Source: Streptomyces sp. NRRL WC-3626
GTDB taxonomy: Bacteria > Actinomycetota > Actinomycetes > Streptomycetales > Streptomycetaceae
Assembly (NCBI RefSeq): GCF_000718785.1
Contig: NZ_JOCA01000009.1
Coordinates: forward strand, 62,001-126,000
DNA: 64,000 bases
Direction: 5' to 3'
The position numbers were made by a program, and so were the translations under genes. Under the pieces are notes generated by a model that was not told the DNA's origin, searched no databases, and worked only from the letters and a program-made list of their open reading frames with translations. Positions 7,254-14,206 of the stretch are shown here, one piece after another (positions within the stretch are counted from its first letter, which is position 1; each line of letters begins with the position of its first letter).

Positions 7254-8960
7254 TCAGATCTCGTACGGCTGGACGACGATGAAGTTCCCGGGTGCGCCCC
7301 GGAACTGCAGGTTCACGCTCTCCCCCGTGTCACCGGGGTAGGAGTTGCGGCGCATCCGCACCTGGCTGGAGACGACCACCTGGGAGGCGGCGGACCAGGC
7401 GACCACGGCGTTGCAGTCGGCGAACGTCGTCGGTGTGACCGGCAGCACCACGGGCACGCCGTGGGTCTTCACGACGATGGTGCCGGTGCCCTGGAACTGC
7501 ATCGTGAACAGCGCGCCGCCCGGGATGCCGTGCCCCTCGATACGGCGGACCTCGTACTGGAGGCCCTCGTCGAAGGCGAGCACGTTCTCGGCGGAGACGC
7601 AGACGGCGTCGCCCTGAAGCTCGATCGGGTGCAGCATCGTGGAGTTCTCGGCGAAGAACACCTGGCCCTGGCCGGTGCAGCGCATCAGCTGCATCTCCTG
7701 GCCGGTGGCGTTGCCGACGATGCGGCCGGAGAAACCGGCGCCCTTGTAGCTGAAGTCGACCTTGCCCTGGTAGAGCACCATGCTGCCCTGCCGGGCGAGC
7801 ACGGGCTGCCCGCCGATGCCGAGGTCCGCGCGGACGAGTTTCTTGTTCTGCTGCGTCCAGCGCTGGCCGGTGGGCGTCTCCTTGAACTGCTGGAGCGCGC
7901 CGAGGACACCGGGGCCCTGCGGTGCGCCCTGCGGAGCACCGTGGGGAGCGCCCTGCGGTGCCCCGTAGGGGGCCTGCGGGGCGGGCGGCTGTCCGGGCGG
8001 CGGCTGGTGTCCGTAGCCCGGAGGGGGTGCCGGCTGGCCGTAGCCGGGCGGTGCCTGCGGGGCCGGCGGCTGTCCGTAGCCCGGCGGCGGGGCGGGCTGG
8101 CCGTACGGCGGCTGCTGGCCCGGCTGGCCGAAGGGAGCGGGTGCCGGCGCCGGGGGAGGTACGGGGGATCCGCCGGGCGGGGTGTGCAGTGGGGCGACGA
8201 TGGTCGGCGCGGTGTGCACCGGCGGCGCGGCCGGTGCGGGGGCCGGCGGCGGCGTGAAGCCCGGTGCGGCGGGCTGGGGCACGGGAGCCGGCGGCGCGGG
8301 AGCGGGCACGGGTGCCGGGCCACCGCCGGGCGCTCCGAACGCGGGCGGTGCGGCGGCCTGGGCGGGCGGCGCGAAACCGGGCGCGGCACCGCCGGCCGCC
8401 GGCTGCTGCGGTGGGGCGGCGGCCGGCTCGTCCTCGGCCACCTCGCCGCCGAAGTTCTTCAGCAGCGCGTCGAGCCCGCCGTCGAAACCCTGTCCGACGG
8501 CGGCGAACCGCCAGACGTCCTTGAAGTAGAAGTCACCCAGCATCACGGCCCGCTCGGTGGAGAACTCCGAGCCGCTGAACGGATACCGGGCCACTTCCTC
8601 GCCACCCGCGACGATACGGATGTAACCGGGGCCCACCTGCGACATCTGGCCGGCACCGTCGAGGGTCGCCGTGAAGGACAGCTTCCTGATCTGCTGCGGG
8701 ATCCGGTCGAGCGTCACGCGGAAGGACTCGGTGTCGCCCGCCTGCGCACCCAGGAGCTGAACGGACTCCTCGGGGGACTTCGGCTGGTTGTAGAAGATGA
8801 AGTACCGGTCGTCCGAGAGCCGTTCGTCGGCGTCGAGACCGAAGCAGCTGATGTCGAAGGTCAGCCCCGGGCCGGAGATCTGCACACCTACGTACAGATC
8901 CGTCCCTGCCGTCAGGTCACTGATCCTGGCCTTGTGGCCGCGTTGGAATTCCCTGGCCAT
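7254..8960 (-). CDS. TerD domain - Pro-rich linker - AIM24 fusion protein
   Basis: A 568-residue fusion. Residues 1 to about 175 form a TerD/CABP-type domain (SFTATLDGAG, YIRIVAGGEEVARYPFSG, AVMLGDFYFKDVWRFAAVGQGF), the tellurite-resistance and stress family that usually binds calcium. Residues of about 180-345 are a low-complexity Pro/Ala/Gly/Gln linker with repeated GYGQP and APQGAP units. The last 220 residues are an AIM24 domain (VLARQGSMVLYQGKVDF to FIVVQPYEI). It is the first gene of the operon. The ATG at 8960 starts directly in the TerD fold. The linker suggests a flexible tether between two folded heads. Confidence 0.88.
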   Translation of the reverse strand: MAREFQRGHKARISDLTAGTDLYVGVQISGPGLTFDISCFGLDADERLSDDRYFIFYNQPKSPEESVQLLGAQAGDTESFRVTLDRIPQQIRKLSFTATLDGAGQMSQVGPGYIRIVAGGEEVARYPFSGSEFSTERAVMLGDFYFKDVWRFAAVGQGFDGGLDALLKNFGGEVAEDEPAAAPPQQPAAGGAAPGFAPPAQAAAPPAFGAPGGGPAPVPAPAPPAPVPQPAAPGFTPPPAPAPAAPPVHTAPTIVAPLHTPPGGSPVPPPAPAPAPFGQPGQQPPYGQPAPPPGYGQPPAPQAPPGYGQPAPPPGYGHQPPPGQPPAPQAPYGAPQGAPHGAPQGAPQGPGVLGALQQFKETPTGQRWTQQNKKLVRADLGIGGQPVLARQGSMVLYQGKVDFSYKGAGFSGRIVGNATGQEMQLMRCTGQGQVFFAENSTMLHPIELQGDAVCVSAENVLAFDEGLQYEVRRIEGHGIPGGALFTMQFQGTGTIVVKTHGVPVVLPVTPTTFADCNAVVAWSAASQVVVSSQVRMRRNSYPGDTGESVNLQFRGAPGNFIVVQPYEI

Positions 8961-9097
8961 ACGTACGACCGTCCCCCATCCCGAATGTGAGTGCGTCGCG
9001 CCAGGCTAACCGCAAACTCCGACACCGGATGAAGTCGGTACAGACCCGGTACACAACGCAATGGCGGGCCCGCGCCGCGCTCACCTCGGGCGGTGGC

Positions 9098-9694
9098 TCA
9101 CACGTCGCGCGCGCCGGGAACATGCGGCAGCCGCTCCGCCGCGACCACTCCCTCGAGATAGCCGCGGGCCCGCTCGGTCCTGGGATACGCCTCGAGCAGC
9201 CGCCAGAAACGCGGGCCGTGCCCGGGTACCAGCAGATGCGCCAGCTCATGGCAGAGGACGTAGTCGACGACGTACTCCGGCATGCCCTGCAGCCGGTGCG
9301 ACAGCCGGATGCTCCCCTCGGACGGGGTGCACGAGCCCCAGCGGGTGTTCTGGTTCGTCACCCAGCGCACCGAGGCGGGTCTGGCCCGCCCGTCGAAGTA
9401 CTGGCCGGACAGCCGCCGGGCGCGCTCGGCCAGCTCGGTGTCGCCGAGTGCCCGCTTGCTCTCCTGGGCGGCCAGCTTGTCGAGCATGACGGTCACCCAG
9501 CGCTGCTCCTCCGCCTCGGACATCCGGGCGGGGATGAGCACGACGGTGCGATCGCCCTCGCGGTACGCGGAGACCGTTCTGCGGCGGCGGGTGCTCCTGC
9601 GGACCTCGATCGCGCTCGCCCGTGAGCCGTTCGTCGGCTGGCTCGTCGTGCTGCGCTGTGACTTTCCGGCGCGGTGCAGTGGGTCGGCGGGCAC
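9098..9694 (-). CDS. YgjP/M48-type metallopeptidase-like protein
   Basis: A 198-residue protein of the DUF45/YgjP metallopeptidase family. The zinc-binding motif HELAH is at about residues 151-155 (CHELAHLLVPGHGPRFW), and the invariant NTRWGSC segment lies upstream. The first 40 residues are Arg/Ser/Thr-rich. The GTG at 9694 is the best in-frame start, but its ribosome binding site is weak, so the true start could be slightly downstream. It is divergent from the ThiF-like gene. Families of this type are predicted proteases and lack assigned substrates. Confidence 0.82.
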   Translation of the reverse strand: MPADPLHRAGKSQRSTTSQPTNGSRASAIEVRRSTRRRRTVSAYREGDRTVVLIPARMSEAEEQRWVTVMLDKLAAQESKRALGDTELAERARRLSGQYFDGRARPASVRWVTNQNTRWGSCTPSEGSIRLSHRLQGMPEYVVDYVLCHELAHLLVPGHGPRFWRLLEAYPRTERARGYLEGVVAAERLPHVPGARDV

Positions 9695-9777
9695 GCACCG
9701 ACCGTACCCGCTGGACACGGGGAAGTCTTGGCTCCTGGACGGTTCTCCGGCGATACCCCCTCCGGGCGCCGGATTTG

Positions 9778-9783
9778 TACGAT
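9778..9783 (+). promoter_or_regulatory. candidate -10 element of the ThiF/ABC1 unit
   Basis: TACGAT at 9778-9783 lies in an otherwise GC-rich divergent gap and fits the actinobacterial TAnnnT -10 consensus. It is 129 bases before the ATG at 9912. No confident -35 is seen at the ideal spacing, so this is tentative. Confidence 0.35.
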
Positions 9784-9911
9784 GAGTCCCACTCCCTGTG
9801 GACAACTTTCGGCAGCCTTCGGCGGGTCCCGGCATGCTGGCATGCGTCGGGTGAGCCGCGACGGACTCGCCCGCTCGACGGGGACGTTCCAGGACATACG
9901 GGGGTTCTGTC

Positions 9912-11138
9912 ATGCATCCGATGGTCAAGCCCGCGCTGCGGCGCGGCTGGCGTGATCTCAACACCGTGCAGTTCGGGATGACGCCGGCACACGCGTTGAC
10001 GCTGGGCCCGATGGACACGGCGACGGGCAGCTTCCTCGACCTGCTCAACGGCACGCGCGGCCGGGAGCTCCTGCGGGAGGAGGCCCGGCGCATGGATCTG
10101 TCCGAGGGGCACGTCGACCGGCTGGTGCGCCGGCTGTCGCGGGCCGGGCTGCTCGACGACTCCCGCGGCGGCGGGCCGGCCGCGGAGGCGCTGCGCGAGA
10201 GGACCGAGGTGCTCGACCGGCTCCGTCCGGACCTGGCGTCGCTCTCCCTGACCACCTCCGAACCCGGCGATCCGCTCCGCCTGCTGGCGGCGCGCCGCAG
10301 CATGCGTGTGCAGGTGAGGGGTGCGGGCAGGGTGGGCGCCGCGCTCGCGGCGCTGCTGTCGGGGGCCGGGGTGGGCGAGGTCGACGTGCGGGACGTCGGG
10401 CGGGTCGAACCGTGGGACGTGGCGCCGGGCGGGCTGCCCGCCGAGTCCGTCGGCGACCGCAGGGACGAGGCGGCACGCCGGACCGCGCGCCGCGCCGCTC
10501 CGGACCGGCCGCCTCGCCGTACCGGCCGGTCCCCGCTGGACGAGGGCGACCCCGGCTTCTCCCTGGTGGTGCTCGCCCCGCGGGACGACGTCGCCGTGCA
10601 CGCGCCCGACCCGGCGTCCGCCCAGACCCTGCTGTCCTCGGGCACTCCTCATCTCTACGCCGGTGTCGTGGAGGGGACCGGTGTGGTGGGCCCGCTGGTC
10701 CTGCCCGGGGAGACGGGCTGCGCGGGCTGCCTCCAGCAGGACCGCACCGACCGGGACCCGGCCTGGCCGCGGCTGGTGGCTCAGTGGCGCTCCGGCCGGC
10801 AGCGCCGGGTGGGTGCCTGCGATCTGACGCTGGCCACGACGGTGGCCGGACTGGCGGCCGCCCACGCGCTCATGTTCCTCGACGGCCGGCTTCCGTCCAG
10901 CGCCGGCGCACGCTGGGAGGCCGCCGTCCCCGGGCTGGAGTGGCGGACGCGGCCGGTCCGGCCGCATGCGGAGTGTCCGTGCGGGGCCGCCCTGGGGGAT
11001 CCGGAAAAACGTAAGGGAGAACACACCCCCGGAGAGGAGCCGTCGCACGAGACAATGGCCGTGCACGGGCCGTCGGACGAGTGGCGCCGCAAGGCGGACG
11101 CGAAGCGGCCGGCAGGGACTTGGAGGGCGCATGTCTGA
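9912..11138 (+). CDS. ThiF/E1-like adenylyltransferase-family protein (TOMM-partner-like)
   Basis: A 408-residue protein. The first 90 residues look like a winged-helix or leader-recognition region (LDLLNGTRGRELLREEARRM). A ThiF/E1-type Rossmann core follows with GAGRVGAALAALLSGAGVG at about residue 137. Paired cysteines (CAGC at about 277, CPCG near the end) would hold a structural zinc. Relatives are annotated as TOMM precursor leader-binding or ThiF-family proteins. No precursor peptide or YcaO gene is nearby, so a RiPP role is not supported. Its stop (11136-11138) lies inside the start of the ABC1 kinase gene, so the two are coupled. Confidence 0.72.
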   Translation: MHPMVKPALRRGWRDLNTVQFGMTPAHALTLGPMDTATGSFLDLLNGTRGRELLREEARRMDLSEGHVDRLVRRLSRAGLLDDSRGGGPAAEALRERTEVLDRLRPDLASLSLTTSEPGDPLRLLAARRSMRVQVRGAGRVGAALAALLSGAGVGEVDVRDVGRVEPWDVAPGGLPAESVGDRRDEAARRTARRAAPDRPPRRTGRSPLDEGDPGFSLVVLAPRDDVAVHAPDPASAQTLLSSGTPHLYAGVVEGTGVVGPLVLPGETGCAGCLQQDRTDRDPAWPRLVAQWRSGRQRRVGACDLTLATTVAGLAAAHALMFLDGRLPSSAGARWEAAVPGLEWRTRPVRPHAECPCGAALGDPEKRKGEHTPGEEPSHETMAVHGPSDEWRRKADAKRPAGTWRAHV

Positions 11139-12498
11139 TCTTCCCCGGAAGGCGGTCACCCGGACCGCCAAGCTGGCCGCGCTCCCGCTCGGCTTCGCCG
11201 GGCGGGCGACCTGGGGTCTCGGCAAGCGGATCGTGGGCGAGTCCGCGGAGCTGGTCGGCCGCGAGCTCCAGCAGCGGACCGCCGAGCAGCTCTTCAAGGT
11301 GCTCGGCGAGCTCAAGGGCGGCGCGATGAAGTTCGGCCAGGCCCTGTCCGTGTTCGAGTCGGCCCTGCCGGAGGAGATCGCCGGCCCCTACCGCGCGGCG
11401 CTGACCAAGCTCCAGGAGGCGGCCCCGCCGATGCCGACCCGTACGGTGCACGGGGTGCTCCGGGAGCGGCTGGGCGAGGACTGGCAGGAGCTGTTCCTGG
11501 AGTTCGAGGACAAACCGTCCGCCGCGGCCTCGATCGGCCAGGTGCACCGGGGTGTGTGGCACGACGGCCGCGAGGTGGCGGTCAAGGTGCAGTATCCGGG
11601 CGCGGGCGAGGCCCTGCTGTCCGACCTGAACCAGCTGAGCCGCTTCGCCCGTCTGCTGGGTCCGCTCATTCCGGGCATGGACGTCAAACCGCTGATCGCG
11701 GAGCTCAAGGACCGGGTCTCCGAGGAACTGGACTACGGTCTCGAGGCCCAGGCCCAGCGGGCCCACGCCGAGGAGTTCACCGAGGACCCCGACGTGGTCG
11801 TGCCGGGCGTGGTCCACCAGTGCGAGCAGGTGCTGGTCACCGAGTGGATGGACGGCATACCGCTGTCGGAGATCATCTCGGACGGCACCGAGGCGCAGCG
11901 CGACCGGGCCGGCCAGCTCCTGGCCCGCTTCCTGTTCTCCGGCCCCGCCCGCACCGGTCTGCTGCACGCCGACCCGCACCCCGGCAACTTCCGTCTGCTG
12001 CCGGGCGGTCCGGAGGGCGAGGACGACTGGCGGCTGGGCGTACTGGACTTCGGCACGGTCGACCGGCTCCCCGGCGGACTTCCCGAACCGATCGGCGAGG
12101 CCCTGCGGATGACTCTGGACGGCGAGGCCGAGGCCGTCTACGAGATGCTCTGCGCCGAGGGCTTCGTCAAGGAGTCGATCGAGCTGGACCCCGACTCCGT
12201 CCTCGACTATCTGCTGCCGATCATCGAGCCCGCCGCGGCCGACGAGTTCACCTTCACCCGAAGCTGGATGCGGAGTCAGGCGACCCGGATAGCCGACCCG
12301 CGCTCCCCCGCCTCCCAGCTGGCCAAGCAGCTCAACCTCCCCCCGGCCTATCTGCTGATCCACCGGGTGACCCTGAGCACGATCGGCGTGCTCTGTCAGC
12401 TGGGTGCGACGGTGCGGCTGCGGGCCGAACTGGAGGAGTGGCTGCCGGGCTTCGTCCCGGAGGAACCGGTGGAGGAGGAGCCGGCGGCGCAGGCGTGA
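11131..12498 (+). CDS. ABC1/UbiB/AarF family atypical kinase
   Basis: A 455-residue ABC1-family protein, equivalent to Rv3197. It shows the diagnostic KGGAMKFGQALSVFESALP (KxGQ-type motif), AAASIGQVHRGVWHDGREVAVKVQYPG with the nucleotide-binding alanine-rich loop, EELDYGLEAQAQ, and the catalytic-type HADPHPGNF followed by LGVLDFGTVDRL. In the family these are atypical kinases or ATPases linked to isoprenoid-lipid metabolism. The mycobacterial homologue has been connected to antibiotic resistance near whiB7. The ATG at 11131 has GGAGGG 4-9 bases upstream and overlaps the preceding gene by 8 bases. No membrane segment is evident. Confidence 0.9.
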   Translation: MSDLPRKAVTRTAKLAALPLGFAGRATWGLGKRIVGESAELVGRELQQRTAEQLFKVLGELKGGAMKFGQALSVFESALPEEIAGPYRAALTKLQEAAPPMPTRTVHGVLRERLGEDWQELFLEFEDKPSAAASIGQVHRGVWHDGREVAVKVQYPGAGEALLSDLNQLSRFARLLGPLIPGMDVKPLIAELKDRVSEELDYGLEAQAQRAHAEEFTEDPDVVVPGVVHQCEQVLVTEWMDGIPLSEIISDGTEAQRDRAGQLLARFLFSGPARTGLLHADPHPGNFRLLPGGPEGEDDWRLGVLDFGTVDRLPGGLPEPIGEALRMTLDGEAEAVYEMLCAEGFVKESIELDPDSVLDYLLPIIEPAAADEFTFTRSWMRSQATRIADPRSPASQLAKQLNLPPAYLLIHRVTLSTIGVLCQLGATVRLRAELEEWLPGFVPEEPVEEEPAAQA

Positions 12499-12535
12499 CA
12501 CGCCCGGCGGACACCCCGGGTACCGGCCGTCGCCG

Positions 12536-12745
12536 CTACCACCACCGCGCGTCCAGGCGGCCCTCGATCGCCCGCAGGTTGTCGCGCGAGCACGGCTCGC
12601 AGTAGTGCCGGGCGGCGCCGTTCTCCACGGAGAAGGTCCAGGTCGGCTGCGGTCCTTCGGCGCGGGTGCCGCAGCGGGCACACACCAGCGGCTCCGGCTC
12701 CGCCATGGTGCCGTCGTCGCCGCTGTCACCGTGATGACTCGTCAC
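12536..12745 (-). CDS. small zinc-ribbon protein
   Basis: A 69-residue protein with two knuckles, CARCG and CEPC, spaced about 28 residues apart, a probable single zinc site. The rest is polar, ending REAIEGRLDARWW-like (NLRAIEGRLDARWW). The GTG at 12745 (VTSHHGDSGD) is chosen; the ATG at 12706 (MAEPEPLVCARCG) is an equally possible start that removes a disordered leader. It converges with the ABC1 gene and its own promoter region overlaps the terminator of the whiB7 operon. Function unknown; small Zn-ribbons of this sort are common in Streptomyces. Confidence 0.7.
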   Translation of the reverse strand: MTSHHGDSGDDGTMAEPEPLVCARCGTRAEGPQPTWTFSVENGAARHYCEPCSRDNLRAIEGRLDARWW

Positions 12746-12791
12746 CCGGCGACGATAACGCCGTTCCCGGCGGCCCGCCCGCACCACGCAC

Positions 12792-12860
12792 CGCGGGGGC
12801 CGGCCCGTGTGAACGGACCGGCCCCCCGCGAGCAGGGCGGGGCCTCCGGATGGGGAGGCC
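12792..12860 (-). terminator. double hairpin downstream of whiB7 operon
   Basis: Two adjacent stem-loops: a near-perfect GC stem between about 12792-12807 and 12814-12830, and GGCCTCC (12841-12847) with GGAGGCC (12854-12860). They lie directly after the end of the 107-residue gene on the minus strand, so they probably end the whiB7 transcript. Confidence 0.7.
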
Positions 12861-12875
12861 GTCGCTTCGGATCGG

Positions 12876-13199
12876 TTACTGCATGACCGCCATGGCGAGC
12901 GCGCGGCGGGCGCGCCGGGAGGCGCGCTCTGCCCGGCGCTGCATCCGGCGAGCGGTCACCAGGCTGGCGGCCTGGCGCTCCCGCTGCGCCTCTCGCAGTC
13001 GCTCGTGCATATGCGCACGGGCCAGGGCTTCTGGGATGAGTTGCATCTCTCGGGTCCTGTTCTGGCGCGAGTCGTTCGCACCACTGGTGGTGAAGTCTTC
13101 GGTCGCGGAGCCTGCGGGCTCGTGGGCGGACGGCATCATCGGGGCCTGCTTCTGGGGGTCGTGCGTGAAGGGTCGGTCGATCGTTCCGGGGGTGTTCAT
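12876..13199 (-). CDS. conserved hypothetical protein coupled to whiB7
   Basis: A 107-residue protein with no recognised domain. The N-terminal half is polar and likely disordered (Pro/Ser/Asp/Asn). The C-terminal half is strongly basic and helical (REAQRERQAASLVTARRM, then AERASRRARRALAMAV), suggesting nucleic-acid or ribosome binding, or a coiled coil. Its ATG overlaps the TGA of whiB7 (ATGA), so translation is probably coupled and the gene belongs to the whiB7 regulon. Base composition matches its neighbours. Confidence 0.75.
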   Translation of the reverse strand: MNTPGTIDRPFTHDPQKQAPMMPSAHEPAGSATEDFTTSGANDSRQNRTREMQLIPEALARAHMHERLREAQRERQAASLVTARRMQRRAERASRRARRALAMAVMQ

Positions 13200-13564
13200 G
13201 CCGTGACCGGGTTCTTGCGCGGGCGGCCACGCGGCCGCTTCCGGGCGACGACGATGCCCTGGACGAACAGCTCGCCACCCCAGACGCCCCAGGGCTCACG
13301 CCGCTCCTTGGCGCCGGCGAGGCAGGCCTCGATCAGCGGGCAGGTGCGGCAGAGGGACTTGGCGTACTCGACGTCCGCCGGCGACTCGGCGAAGAAGACC
13401 TCCGGGTCGTAGGAACGGCACGGGACGGGTACGCCGAGGTTCTCGATGGCGTCGTCGAGCGCGGTGAGCGCCGTGAGCGGAGTCAAGGTCGGGTCCTCCG
13501 TGGAGCAGGGCTTGGGGATCGTGTCGGAAGGCGGTACGGACGGGACGTGCGCTTCGAGTTGCAC
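13196..13564 (-). CDS. whiB7: WhiB7/WblC antibiotic-stress transcriptional regulator
   Basis: A 122-residue WhiB-family iron-sulfur regulator. Four cluster ligands are visible: Cys49, Cys72, Cys75 and Cys81 (C-x22-C-x2-C-x5-C). The turn motif GVWGG is at 93-97, and the AT-hook RGRPRK at 112-117 identifies the WhiB7/WblC subclass (SCO5190 by synteny). In the family it binds the primary sigma factor and AT-rich DNA just upstream of the -35, activating intrinsic resistance genes including its own. It sits behind a leader of about 580 nt with a translated ORF and a terminator, typical of attenuation control. It is followed by an ATGA-overlapping small gene. Confidence 0.95.
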   Translation of the reverse strand: MQLEAHVPSVPPSDTIPKPCSTEDPTLTPLTALTALDDAIENLGVPVPCRSYDPEVFFAESPADVEYAKSLCRTCPLIEACLAGAKERREPWGVWGGELFVQGIVVARKRPRGRPRKNPVTA

Positions 13565-13664
13565 GGTTCGTCTTCCTCGTCTGGTCGTTCCGGCCTGTTG
13601 GCCGGGTGGCGGCTGGTACCGGGTTCTTTCTTGCCCCGAGGCGCTTCGCTCTCCCCGTTCGGGG

Positions 13665-13706
13665 AAAACAGAAGGGCCGCGGATCCCGGGTGGGGTTCCG
13701 CGGCCC
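13665..13706 (-). terminator. intrinsic terminator (attenuator) in whiB7 leader
   Basis: Read on the minus strand, GGGCCGCGGA (13706-13697) pairs perfectly with TCCGCGGCCC (13683-13674). The sequence TTCTGTTTT follows at once. This is an unusually canonical rho-independent terminator for Streptomyces, placed between the leader ORF stop and the whiB7 start. It would abort transcription before whiB7 unless antitermination occurs. A second small CCCCG/CGGGG hairpin (13653-13664) follows. Confidence 0.85.
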
Positions 13707-13728
13707 TGAAGGCGCCGGCCTGATCGAA

Positions 13729-14043
13729 TCAGGCTGGATCACTCCAGGGTTCTGGCCCACGGAAGGCCCACATCAGGTGGTGCTGCGTCGTCTGCTTCCG
13801 GAATCCGGCACCGGCTGCCGCAAAGGCATAGGCCTTCGCCTGTGCCACTACCGCTTCCAGTGCCTTGGTCGGTCGCTCATCGCGCTCACGGACGGCAGGA
13901 GCCGCGGGAGCGAGGGAGGACACCAGGTGCGCGGCACGGATGCCGGACAGACCGGTGCCCTGGTTCGAGGCGCCGAGCATGCACGCGGAGACGGCCGAGC
14001 GATCGGTCAGTTTGACGACGGAGCTGCTGTTGATGCTGATCAC
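13729..14043 (-). CDS. 104-codon whiB7 leader ORF (candidate attenuation uORF)
   Basis: An ORF starting at the GTG at 14043, with GAGAGGAGG positioned 8 bases upstream, a near-ideal ribosome binding site. The product starts VISINSSSVVKLTDRSAVSA, has an Ala/Arg-rich middle, and ends FRGPEPWSDPA. It resembles no enzyme I know. Its stop is 23 bases before the intrinsic terminator, so ribosome position on its last codons could decide terminator folding. Regulatory uORFs upstream of whiB7/wblC have been reported in actinobacteria (from memory). Whether the peptide has its own function is unknown. Confidence 0.7.
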   Translation of the reverse strand: MISINSSSVVKLTDRSAVSACMLGASNQGTGLSGIRAAHLVSSLAPAAPAVRERDERPTKALEAVVAQAKAYAFAAAGAGFRKQTTQHHLMWAFRGPEPWSDPA

Positions 14044-14153
14044 TGGACTCGCCTCCTCTCGGCGTCTAGGGGACCGGTGTGAACCGATCCGCGGATATGC
14101 AAGTACAACACGGAATCAGGGCCTCGGAGAAGGCCGCTGTCCCCGTGCCTAAG

Positions 14154-14194
14154 AACCTATGGGGATTGCCGGGGCATGCGCAAACTATTTTTCC
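14154..14194 (-). promoter_or_regulatory. whiB7 promoter with AT-rich WhiB7 box
   Basis: On the minus strand, TTGCGC (14183-14178) and TAGGTT (14159-14154) form -35/-10 hexamers 18 bases apart. An AT-rich run (GGAAAAATAGT, about 14194-14184) directly abuts the -35. That layout is the known WhiB7-dependent, SigA/HrdB promoter type, so autoactivation is expected. Transcription would start near 14147. Confidence 0.75.
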
Positions 14195-14206
14195 GACGAG
14201 TTCGGA

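Noticed and set aside
9912..11138. RiPP (thiopeptide/TOMM) biosynthetic cluster
   Set aside because: Only the ThiF-like gene is present; no precursor peptide, YcaO or dehydrogenase nearby.
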